64,000 bases of DNA, from the NCBI GenBank assembly GCA_023055355.1, contig JALJCS010000052.1:2683501-2747500 (forward strand). Reading direction: 5' to 3'. This document shows, piece after piece, positions 49,727-60,699 of the stretch. The position numbers and the translations under genes were made by a program. This stretch comes from Agelaius tricolor (lineage: Eukaryota > Chordata > Aves > Passeriformes > Icteridae). How positions within the stretch are numbered: position 1 is the first letter of the stretch; every line of letters starts with the position of its first letter. The notes below the pieces were generated by a model. The model saw only the letters and a program-made list of their open reading frames with translations, ran no database searches and was not told the DNA's origin.

Positions 49727-52700
49727 AGGGCCCACAGGCCAAAGGCCTGAGCCAAAGCACTGGGGCAGCTGAGGCAGGAGAGCTGGGAGCAGCTGCCTCA
49801 GCTCCTGAAGCCCTGCACGCCCAAGGGGCTGCTTTGCACAGCGCAGCTTCAGCCGCAGCCCCCTTCTCACCATCCAGGGCTCCCTGCTGAGCACCACCAG
49901 GCCTCTGAGCGCCAGGTGCCGCCGCTCCCTGCACTCCATCTGCAGGCAACTTGACATCATCTTCACAACAGTGCCAGCACATTTCCTCAAGTGCAGGCAC
50001 TCGAGGACCTGAAAGGCACGGGGCAGTGACAGGGGAACCATCCAGCAGGAGCCCAGAACCCCACAGGGCCGGGCCCAGGCAGCAGCACAGGGCGTGGCCA
50101 CTGGCCCAGGCAGCTGTGGCTCTGAGAGGCCAGAGAGCTGCGAGGCAGCTCAGCCAGGCACTGCTGGCCACCAGGCTCACCTCCACAAGGAATGCCAGCA
50201 AGGGCAGATCCCAGCTTGGCTTTTCACTGCTGAGCAGCAGGAGAAGGCGATATGCCACATGCGAACACAGTGGGCTCAAGTCATAACGCATCTCCCTGGC
50301 AGGGGGAACAAAGGCACCGAGAGCCTGAGGTGGGGGACAAACCTCTCCCAGAACTGACTCACAGAGGCCTGCTCTTTCCCCAGCATCCCTGCAGGGGATG
50401 TGGCCGCTCTGGGAGGCGGCCCCTTCTGGGCACTCTCCTCTCCCAGCCTTTTTCAGCCTCCTTGGCCGTCCCTCAGTGACGAGCCTCTGTGGCCCATGAC
50501 CACAGGGACTGCCTGGAGCACAGAGCACAAATGCCGGGGACAGCGGGGACAAGGGGGTCTCACCTGGCCAGCAGAGCCATGGCATAGTGCTGGCTGTCAG
50601 CACACAGCAGCGTCTCCCAGGCACACTTGCGCTCCATAGACATCACCACGTGCTCACACCGCAGTCGGCAGAGCAGAACCTTCATGGCCTGCACTGCAAA
50701 CCTGTGTGCAGAGCAAAGCCCAGGTCACACTAGGAGCGCTGGCGCTGGCCCCAAGGGCATGGCAAGGACAGGAGGACTGGCACCTGTTAAGCGTGATGGG
50801 AAGGCGCTGCTCCTCCTGGCACGCTCCCCAGAAGCTATCAACTTCCTCTGCTGGCGGCTGCTGCGTAGTGATGACAATATGGAAGAGCAGTGCCAGAAAC
50901 AGTTGCTCAGAATAAGGGATCATGGCCTTGAGCAACCCGGGCACCTGCACAGTCACCAGAGCTGCCTGCAAAAGAAGCAGCCAGAGACAGCGCTCAGTGC
51001 CAAGGTGTCCATGGGGCAGGGCCCAAGGGCAGATGCAGGAGGAGCAGCGGGCCTGGTGTCCCCTGAGCCTGCCCCTAGCCCAGCTTTCAGCCCAGTGACT
51101 CCGGCACTGAGAGCACTGAGAGCTACTGCAGAGGCCACCTGGCGGCCCTGAGCATGGGCCCAGAAACTCACAGCCAGGGCAAAAACGTCCCTGTCGTCCC
51201 CAGCAGAGGCGCATGCGCTGTGCAGTGGCCAATCCTCCATTACACGGAGCAGTGTTGGCAGCACTTTCTCCACTGTTACTCCTGACGAGCCAATGCTTCT
51301 CCATATCCTCGCAGCAGCTCTGTGGGATCAGATCTCTGTGTCAGGGGCATCTCAGTCACAGTACCGTGCCCTGTGCAGCTGTGCGAGTGCAGGTGAAAGA
51401 GCCCCGGTGCCCTGGGGGGCAGGGGGGAGCATTGGCAGCAGGCTCAGGAAACAGAGGGGCCCGAGGCTCCTGGACCTCTCTGCCTGTCCGGCAGACCCCA
51501 TAGCACAGGCTGCGCAGGGCCACGGGCCCTAAAGGCTGCTGAGCCCTGAGCTCTCCAGGCACGTGGGCCCCGTACCTGTCACATGTTGGGGCACAGCGCA
51601 GGAGGGTCAGCACCACGTCGGCAGGGTGCTCTTCAGCCAGCCTCACAATGTGGCTGTGCAGCCTGGCATCCACAGTGCCATGGGACAGTAGAGTCTGGTG
51701 GATGTTTCTTACCATGGCCGGCACCTGGAGGAGGCATGGGGGAGATTTGGAGTGCTGTCCAAGGGAGCAACTTGCCCAGCTTCCCCCAAGAAGTGCTTCC
51801 CTTCCCGCCACACTCTGCTGGCCTCAAAGGCTGAGGGGCCCAGGGACCATGGCTTGAGGGGACACACCATCCTGGCAGGCCTCCAGGCCCGGCCCCAGGC
51901 TGCTTACCTGCTCCTGAGAAGGAGCAGCACTGTCCTCCAAAAGATCCCTAGTGGGAGAATGAATCCCAGTGAGAGTGGGCCCGCTGCCAGTATTTGAGAT
52001 GTCCTCGGTCTCGGCGGTGTTGCTGTTCGTCACGGCCACATCCTCACTCGCTGCCTCGTCTGCCTTTGCCCTGTCCTCGTTCGTTGCAGCCTCAGAGTCT
52101 GCTGAGCGCTCAGCCCAATCTGGGTTGACATCAGGCTCTGCCTGGAGCTCGGTCAGCCCCGAGGCAGGCTGGGCTGTGCCCTCAGCTGCTGTGGGGCCCA
52201 CCTTTCTAGGTCGTCGAATGCGCAGCAATTTCCCAAACATCTGCAGGAGAATAAAGGGCAGGGAAGCCAGGCATGCTCCGTGGCATGCTCCAAGCGTGCT
52301 GCTGGGCTGAGCAGGGACAGCAGGCCCAGCCCAGCCGGGAGTAACTGCAGGTACCTTCAGGGTTTTGAGCAAGCGGCTGCGGCCGGCTTCCTGCTCTTGT
52401 GTCTTCTCCAGGGCTGCACCTGGCAAAGAGCGAGCGCGGCCAGAGCTGAGGGGCTGCGGGAGAGGCCGGAGAACACAGCCCAGCCCTGCGCTCCCCAGGC
52501 AGGGAGAGCCCCGGCATGACCCAGGCGATGGAGCGCGGCCATTGTGGGCTGTCTGCTCTGCCCCTCGTCCATCCTGTCCATGGGCATGTCCCCAGGGCAT
52601 GGGATGGGATGGCATGGGGCCGTGCTGGCTGTAGCCATCAGCCCTATGGCCCAGCTCTGCTACTCACCATCCTGCAGCGTCTGGATCTGCTCCGGGTCTT

Positions 52701-52785
52701 CAGGCTCTTGTGCTGGGGCGGCTCCAGGCCTTCTCTTTTTTTCCCCCCTGAACACTTTCAACAAGCTGGGCAATCTGGCTGCCAT
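47585..52785 (-). CDS. MROH family protein, copy 7, 734 aa, Arg447His variant
   Basis: Exons: 52785-52668, 52419-52355, 52240-51908, 51724-51576, 51319-51172, 50965-50784, 50701-50564, 50295-50181, 50008-49871, 49593-49420, 49311-49156, 48996-48895, 48524-48422, 48147-48091, 47811-47585. The frame is intact. It has Glu15, Pro72, Leu93 and Val238-Glu239, plus a private His in the conserved CRERRR block of exon 9. A silent change in exon 6 (CTA to CTG, near 50957) is also private. The mixed marker set points to exchange near intron 4. Confidence 0.87.
49672..49725 (+). repeat. CTG microsatellite, 18 triplets (intron 9)
   Basis: This pure run is followed directly by CAG, without CCG. It has the same count as unit 6 but a different 3' flank, so the equal length is not shared by descent of the whole tract. 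Confidence 0.97.
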
Positions 52786-55369
52786 GCCAGAGTCTATTCT
52801 TGAGGGTGCCTTCAAGAGAGATGCCTCAGGATATCACCAAGTCAACAACTGCGCTTGTGCCTTCAAGGCACCTGTGACAGACAAGCCTCAGGAAGGCTGC
52901 AGGACAGCAAGTCCTGCACTGTGGTCTTGAGGGCTCCTGCCACAATGACAGGAGACTCCTCCTAAGCCATTCAGGTGACCAAATCCCACCGTCTGGACCT
53001 GATGGCGCTGGCCGCAGGAATGGCAGACGCCTCGGAAAAGCTCCGAGTCACAGAGTCCCGCAGGCTGGCCTCGAGCTCAGCTGCGGGAATGACGCTGCGG
53101 AAAAGCTCCAGCTGAGACGGGAAGGAGCGAGCTGTGCGGGGGCTCCTCACGGCACCGCTCTGTCCCCTTCTGTCCCGTCGCCTGTTCCGAGCACCCGGGC
53201 AAGCTTCTATTTCCCACGTGTCACAAAGGGCCCTTGGTCACCGGCTTCCATTCCATGCAACGCCGACCCTGCTGCAGCGTGCCAGCCAGGGCCCTTGCAC
53301 ACACTGCCGCCTGCCCCGGGGCCGCCCCCAGCCCGGCCAAAGTGGCCCAGGCTGGAAGCAATCCCTGCGCCCACGTGTCTCAGGCAGCCCCACAGGATCT
53401 CTTGCAACTGCTCCAAACATCAGCAAATGCTGCCCTGCTCTGTGGGCTCGGGCCAGTTCAGAATCCTCACTTCAGGAAAGCTTTACTTCCCATTGCTCAA
53501 CTCAAGCACTTGCAAAAGTTGCAAACTTCTCCAATGAATAGCCACGAGAATGGGAATGCTTTGGAAGTTTCTTCCCTTCTCAAAGCAGCAACTCCTTTGC
53601 CTTAACATCATCCACTGCAAGTCACTTGACCAAACATAACACTACACAGAGCCAAAAAGAAGGCCATTCTTTGATTGGCAAGTGCTTTTCCAAGAAGGGA
53701 TGATCATCTCCTCATTCTCTTAAAGGAATAAAAGCTCTCAAGAAATGAAAGACCACTCAGCGTTACAAGAGTAACCCAAACAAATGAGTAGATGGCAAAA
53801 GGGCTAATCCTCCCCCAGTACAGATATCTAAGTGGCCAAGAAAGTACAGCTCTCCCCTCTTGTTCCCTGCAGGAGAAACAGGACCAGGAAAAGAAATAGT
53901 CACAGAGATTTTTTTCTGCCCTCCAGAACCAAAGCTGTGCCAAAGCACAGATGCTGCCTTCAAAGGGACTCAAATTCAAGCCCAGACCTCTCACCTTCCA
54001 GAAAACTCCTTCCCCAAAACCCACCCCCCCAAACACCCCCACAGAAGCCCTCAACACCCTGCCAGGACCCCCAGCTCTGCCCGTCCCTCCGCAGAGCTTT
54101 CCCAGCCTCCAGCAGGGCCCCTGCTTCCCTGCACCTGCCGTGGGATGGCACTCAGGAGGATCTGCTCCAAGGCCTTCCCTGGCTTGGAGCAAAGCCAGCC
54201 TGCCAGGCCTATGGTTCCTGGGTCATCCTTGCCAGCCAGCCTTCCCGTGCACGGCTCTTCCATGGGCACATCTGCGCTCAGCTCGCACTTCTCCACTCTG
54301 GCAGGCCTGCTGGGAAAGGATCCAGAGCAGCCTGGCAAGCTCTTTCTCCAGCTCCTTCTTCACTCTTGGGGGAGCTAGAACATCCCACAGGAAAGACACT
54401 GCTGCCACAAGAACTGGGTGGCATCGGGCAGCTCTGGGGAGACCCCTCAGCACTGCTGTATCCTGAGGGAACGCTGCTGGCCATCCCCTGTGCGTATCCG
54501 CAAAAGCTTCAAATCAGCTGCCTCAGCTTCCAGGGCCTCTCTTGGCCAGCATCCTGATGTGGATGCAGGGCTGCTGCCAGGCGCCGCTGGCACCCAGCGG
54601 GACAGGACCGGCTGTCTCGTGTCCACGCAGCAGCCCTGACACACAGCCAGGGCCATGCCGAAAGCAGACAAACGCTCCCGGCTCAGCAGAGAGGAGCAAG
54701 GAGCACCGGGCTGCTCTCAGCCTATCGCAGCATGCTGCTCCAGTGGGAGGGGCAGGCCGGCCACCCACATGCAGGCCATGCCCTGCGTCAAAAGGACGGG
54801 CATTTTGTCCTTTTCATCCCTCCAGCCCAGAACCAGGCCTGACATCTCCTCCTCTGGAATGGAGCTTTTCCCGTTACAACGTCATCTCACGCTTGGCCAG
54901 TGCGTGAGATGAGGCTGCAATGACTTGTGATACTCCCTCCATGCCAAGCACAGCTCCATTGTGGCACAGCTTCCCATCCATTGACCAGTCCATTGTTTCC
55001 CTCAAGGGTCAAATTCCCACCAGTTAAACCATAAGGTTTCCTTCATTGTCTGTTCTTCATTATCTTGTTGACACGCACAACAGCGTGTGTCCAAATATGG
55101 CAGGGCCTTTGACACCACTTTGGTCCTGACACACAGGCTCCTTGTGCCACTGCTGGCCTCCAGTGTGCTCAGCAAGATCTGGAACTGCACAGTGCTCTGC
55201 AACTGCACCTTCAGCACAGGGACCTTTCCAGCCTGGCCTGCCCTTGTTCCTCTGGCTCTGTGCACAAAACACGGCGTGGCAGAGAACGGCAGCAGGGGCC
55301 TGTGTGTCCCAGGGCCCCGGATTTGCTTCACCTCCACAGGCATGCGGGCAAAGTGAAGAAGCCAAACTG
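52786..55369. other. Spacer between copy 7 and copy 8, 2584 bp
   Basis: Same layout; the G-quadruplex-type tract is at 54012-54040. It combines 'ggcgccg' (as in the copy 4/5 spacer) with 'cagcggg' (as in the copy 6/7 spacer). Confidence 0.6.
52975..53225 (-). promoter_or_regulatory. Candidate promoter / 5' UTR of copy 7 (one motif altered)
   Basis: Same CpG-rich element, but the motif copy farther from the ATG (53110-53098) has a G-to-A change at 53110, removing one CpG. The other motif copy (53045-53033) and the E-box (53215-53220) are unchanged. Confidence 0.35.
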
Positions 55370-55375
55370 TTTATT
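55370..55375 (-). promoter_or_regulatory. Poly(A) signal AATAAA of copy 8
   Basis: AATAAA on the gene strand, 129 bp past the stop codon at 55504-55506. Confidence 0.7.
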
Positions 55376-55503
55376 CACGGAAGGCCAAGCAAAGGGAGGA
55401 GTGGTGAGGGAAGAAAGGGGACGGGCAGGGTCTGAGGGCTGGGGAGGCACGCAGTTGTCAACAGGCAGGGAGAAGGCAGGAGCTATGGCAACTTCCCACA
55501 GGC

Positions 55504-57589
55504 TCAGCTGTGCCAATCATCAGCTGTGCCTGAAGCTCCAGCTGGTCTCTCCTGGTCTCTTCTGGTCTCTCCAGGTGATCTCCTCTTCCATGGTGTCTTC
55601 AGGCCTTTTAGCAGCAATGGTTCTTCTGAGCCGCCAGATAAACGGAGTTCTGCAGATCTCTCCATGATTCTCTGCTGAAGCGCTATGTTCCTTTGGGAAG
55701 GGCTGTCATCTCTTCTCAGGCCTTGAAGGGCTGCAAGAGACATGAGCAGAGCCACGGTCAGAGCCTGGATCTGCAGGTAGCCAAGGAGGCCTTCCTGCCA
55801 GGGCCATAGCTCCTAACTCTGGCCATGGACAGGAGGCAGCAGGAGACAATGAGATGGCTTAGAAGGTGCTGGCCACCAATCTCCCCTGCGCGTCTCCCTG
55901 AGATCTCTCTGTGCTTGTCCACACAGGGAGCGAAGCCTGCCGCAGCCAGGCCAGGATTTGCAGTTCCCCCAGCGGCAGCCCCCGCTGTCAGCCCGCTGCC
56001 CGCACTCACCCTCATTGAGGAGCTGGAGCTCTTCCTTGCGGCCCCTCATGACCATCCCGGCCATCCCTGCCAAAACAGAGCCTGTCACGGCCCCAGCGGC
56101 GCAGCTCCCTGCCAGCGCCGGTGCCGGCGCCGCGGCCACACGGGCTGCTGGCCCGGCAGGGCTCAGCCGGGGCCCTTGCCGCACGCTGCCGCCCCAGGGC
56201 GCGGCTGCCAGAGGGCGGCAGCAGCGCCCAGCCCGGCCGGGGCTCCACGGCGCCGGGCCCGGCCGGCGCTGCCGGGGCAGCAGGCGGGGCCGGGGCCGAG
56301 CTGCGGCGGCCCGGGGAGGGAGCCCGGGCTCGGCACTCACCGATGATCCTGACGGCCGCCTCTCGCAGGGGCTCCTGTGGGCTCTGCAGGTAGCGCAAGG
56401 CCCCGCGCAGGTGCTCGGCCGCTCGGCTCCTGTCCTCTGCCAGCTGCAGAGAGCGGCAGGAGGGAAGCGTTGGCGCGGGCTCAGCCCCTGGGCCGGGCGC
56501 TGCCTGCGCCCAGCCCCGGCCTCCCCTGCCCGCACCGCCCTGAGGCGTGGCCACAGCAGCCGCTGGCCAAGGGCTCCCGAGGGGAGGGGGCAGAGGGACG
56601 GCTGCTGCCCGGGGAGCCGCCGTGCCGCCCCGCAGCCCTGCCGGGCCGGGGCTCCATGGGCACCCGCCTCGGGCCCACGGGAGCCTGGAGAAGAGCCCGC
56701 GCGGCCTCTGCCTGCAGCAGCGGCCAGGGGCACAGCTGCCCGGCCCCGCACCCTGAGCACCGCCCTCAGGGGCCTTCTCCAGCCTCAGCCTGGGCCTTCC
56801 AGGCCCTCCTTACCAGCACCTCGCTGAACTTTGACAGCTGCCCCTTCTTCACCAGCTGCTTCAGCTTCCTCCTCTTCAGGAACTTGGCCACACCAAGCAG
56901 CGTTTCCCGAGAGGCCTGCAGGGCACCAGACACCCACAGATGGCCCCACGGGCCAAGGCACAGGACCCACATCCCTGTGCCAAGGCCTGCACCAGGCTGC
57001 ACTCCTGGAGGTGCCAGGGCAGGAGGCAGCCCAGCCCCCTCCCCAAGATCCACCAGCATCACACAAAACCTCACCTTTGCCACACACCGCTTCTCATCAT
57101 GGCACTGGAAGAAGAGTGGAAGGAGGCTTTGGCTCAAAACCTTCGCAAGGGGCTTTCTTCCCTCCTCCACTACCGACTCCATCACCCTGAAGAAGAGCTC
57201 AAGGGAGAGCACTTGCACATAGCTGTTGTCCTGGAGGAATGCAAGAGGATCAGGCCTTTACACCAAATACTCCACGCTCACCTGGCCAAAGTTTCTGGGC
57301 AGCAGCCAGTGCCCGCAGCTGGGCACACAGAGCCTTACGTGGTCAAAGAGCAGCAGCAGTGCCTCAGCCAGCTTGGGGGCAGTGGAGCTGGATACCAGCA
57401 TGTCTGCCTGGAGCACATTTGTCAACACATGCATGGACATGCTGACCACCTTTCCATCGGCCTCAGCCAGCAGCTCCAGAAGGCTCTCAGAAAGGCTGCA
57501 CATTCTCCTGGCCTGCGTGGAACACAAGGCTGCGCTGCAAAGCCATGGACGGCTGCACCGCCAACACCGCCCTGGCACTGCAAGCCCAC

Positions 57590-57639
<50 letters not shown>

Positions 57640-60600
57640 AGGGCCCACAGGCCAAAGGCCTGAGCCAAAGCACTGGGGCAGCTGAGGCAGGAGAGCTGGG
57701 AGCAGCTGCCTCAGCTCCTGAAGCCCTGCACGCCCAAGGGGCTGCTTTGCACAGCGCAGCTTCAGCCGCAGCCCCCTTCTCACCATCCAGGGCTCCCTGC
57801 TGAGCACCACCAGGCCTCTGAGCGCCAGGCGCCGCCGCTCCCTGCACTCCATCTGCAGGCAACTTGACATCATCTTCACAACAGTGCCAGCACATTTCCT
57901 CAAGTGCAGGCACTCGAGGACCTGAAAGGCACGGGGCAGTGACAGGGGAACCATCCAGCAGGAGCCCAGAACCCCACAGGGCCGGGCCCAGGCAGCAGCA
58001 CAGGGCGTGGCCACTGGCCCAGGCAGCTGTGGCTCTGAGAGGCCAGAGAGCTGCGAGGCAGCTCAGCCAGGCACTGCTGGCCACCAGGCTCACCTCCACA
58101 AGGAATGCCAGCAAGGGCAGATCCCAGCTTGGCTTTTCACTGCTGAGCAGCAGGAGAAGGCGATATGCCACATGCGAACACAGTGGGCTCAAGTCATAAC
58201 GCATCTCCCTGGCAGGGGGAACAAAGGCACCGAGAGCCTGAGGTGGGGGACAAACCTCTCCCAGAACTGACTCACAGAGGCCTGGTCTTTCCCCAGCATC
58301 CCTGCAGGGGATGTGGCTGCTCTGGGAGGTGGCCCCTTCTGGGCACTCTCCTCTCCCAGGCTTTTTCAGCCTCCTTGGCCGTCCCTCAGTGATGAGCCTC
58401 TGTGGCCCATGACCACAGGGACTGCCTGGAGCACAGAGCACAAATGCCGGGGACAGCGGGGACAAGGGGGTCTCACCTGGCCAGCAGAGCCATGGCATAG
58501 TGCTGGCTGTCAGCACACAGCAGCGTCTCCCAGGCACACTTGCGCTCCATAGACATCACCACGTGCTCACACCGCAGTCGGCAGAGCAGAACCTTCATGG
58601 CCTGCACTGCAAACCTGTGTGCAGAGCAAAGCCCAGGTCACACTAGGAGCGCTGGCGCTGGCCCCAAGGGCATGGCAAGGACAGGAGGACTGGCACCTGT
58701 TAAGCGTGATGGGAAGGCGCTGCTCCTCCTGGCACGCTCCCCAGAAGCTATCAACTTCCTCTGCTGGCAGCTGCTGCGTAGTGATGACAATATGGAAGAG
58801 CAGTGCCAGAAACAGTTGCTCAGAATAAGGGATCATGGCCTTGAGCAACCCGGGCACCTGCACAGTCACTAGAGCTGCCTGCAAAAGAAGCAGCCAGAGA
58901 CAGCGCTCAGTGCCAAGGTGTCCATGGGGCAGGGCCCAAGGGCAGGTGCAGGAGGAGCAGCGGGCCTGGTGTCCCCTGAGCCTGCCCCTAGCCCAGCTTT
59001 CAGCCCAGTGACTCCGGCACTGAGAGCACTGAGAGCTACTGCAGAGGCCACCTGGCGGCCCTGAGCATGGGCCCAGAAACTCACAGCCAGGGCAAAAACG
59101 TCCCTGTCGTCCCCAGCAGAGGCGCATGCGCTGTGCAGTGGCCAATCCTCCATTACACGGAGCAGTGTTGGCAGCACTTTCTCCACTGTTACTCCTGACG
59201 AGCCAATGCTTCTCCATATCCTCGCAGCAGCTCTGTGGGATCAGATCTCTGTGTCAGGGGCATCTCAGTCACAGTACCGTGCCCTGTGCAGCTGTGCGAG
59301 TGCAGGTGAAAGAGCCCCGGTGCCCTGGGGGGGCAGGGGGGAGCATTGGCAGCAGGCTCGGGAAACAGAGGGGCCCGAGGCTCCTGGACCTCTCTGCCTG
59401 TCCGGCAGACCCCATAGCACAGGCTGCGCAGGGCCACGGGCCCTAAAGGCTGCTGAGCCCTGAGCTCTCCAGGCACGTGGGCCCCGTACCTGTCACATGT
59501 TGGGGCACAGCGCAGGAGGGTCAGCACCACGTCGGCAGGGTGCTCTTCAGCCAGCCTCACAATGTGGCTGTGCAGCCTGGCATCCACAGTGCCATGGGAC
59601 AGTAGAGTCTGGTGGATGTTTCTTACCATGGCCGGCACCTGGAGGAGGCATGGGGGAGATTTGGAGTGCTGTCCAAGGGAGCAACTTGCCCAGCTTCCCC
59701 CAAGAAGTGCTTCCCTTCCCGCCACACTCTGCTGGCCTCAAAGGCTGAGGGGCCCAGGGACCATGGCTTGAGGGGACACACCATCCTGGCAGGCCTCCAG
59801 GCCCGGCCCCAGGCTGCTTACCTGCTCCTGAGAAGGAGCAGCACTGTCCTCCAAAAGATCCCTAGTGGGAGAATGAATCCCAGTGAGAGTGGGCCCGCTG
59901 CCAGTATTTGAGATGTCCTCGGTCTCGGCGGTGTTGCTGTTCGTCACGGCCACATCCTCACTCGCTGCCTCGTCTGCCTTTGCCCTGTCCTCGTTCGTTG
60001 CAGCCTCAGAGTCTGCTGAGCGCTCAGCCCAATCTGGGTTGACATCAGGCTCTGCCTGGACCTCGGTCAGCCCCGAGGCAGGCTGGGCTGTGCCCTCAGC
60101 TGCTGTGGGGCCCACCTTTCTAGGTCGTCGAATGCGCAGCAATTTCCCAAACATCTGCAGGAGAATAAAGGGCAGGGAAGCCAGGCATGCTCCGTGGCAT
60201 GCTCCAAGCGTGCTGCTGGGCTGAGCAGGGACAGCAGGCCCAGCCCAGCCGGGAGTAACTGCAGGTACCTTCAGGGTTTTGAGCAAGCGGCTGCGGCCGG
60301 CTTCCTGCTCTTGTGTCTTCTCCAGGGCTGCACCTGGCAAAGAGCGAGCGCGGCCAGAGCTGAGGGGCTGCGGGAGAGGCCGGAGAACACAGCCCAGCCC
60401 TGCGCTCCCCAGGCAGGGAGAGCCCCGGCATGACCCAGGCGATGGAGCGCGGCCATTGTGGGCTGTCTGCTCTGCCCCTCGTCCATCCTGTCCATGGGCA
60501 TGTCCCCAGGGCATGGGATGGGATGGCATGGGGCCGTGCTGGCTGTAGCCATCAGCCCTATGGCCCAGCTCTGCTACTCACCATCCTGCAGCGTCTGGAT

Positions 60601-60699
60601 CTGCTCCGGGTCTTCAGGCTCTTGTGCTGGGGCGGCTCCAGGCCTTCTCTTTTTTCCCCCCCTGAACACTTTCAACAAGCTGGGCAATCTGGCTGCCAT
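55504..60699 (-). CDS. MROH family protein, copy 8, 734 aa, Pro308Leu and Gly478Ala
   Basis: Exons: 60699-60582, 60333-60269, 60154-59822, 59638-59490, 59232-59085, 58878-58697, 58614-58477, 58208-58094, 57921-57784, 57512-57339, 57230-57075, 56915-56814, 56443-56341, 56066-56010, 55730-55504. The frame is intact. It has Gly15 and Val238-Glu239 like copies 4 and 5. Pro308Leu lies just before the EEVDSFW block in exon 6, and Gly478Ala in the LLELL-EADG segment of exon 10. It is the most distinct of the complete proteins, yet differs from copy 4 at only these two residues. Confidence 0.87.
57591..57638 (+). repeat. CTG microsatellite, 16 triplets (intron 9)
   Basis: This pure run is followed directly by CAG without CCG, as in units 2 and 7. 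Confidence 0.97.

Larger units (their letters stand above)
47547..55465 (-). repeat. Tandem unit 7 (7919 bp), recombinant haplotype
   Basis: Exon 5 and introns 6-7 are of the unit 4/5/8 type (Val238-Glu239, 'ggcccc', 'cacagag'). Intron 4 and exon 1 are of the unit 1/2/3/6 type (six-G run, Glu15). Exon 3 pairs Pro72 with Leu93, a combination seen in no other unit. It shares 'gccctgccggg' in intron 12 with unit 8 only. Private coding change: Arg447His. Confidence 0.97.
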
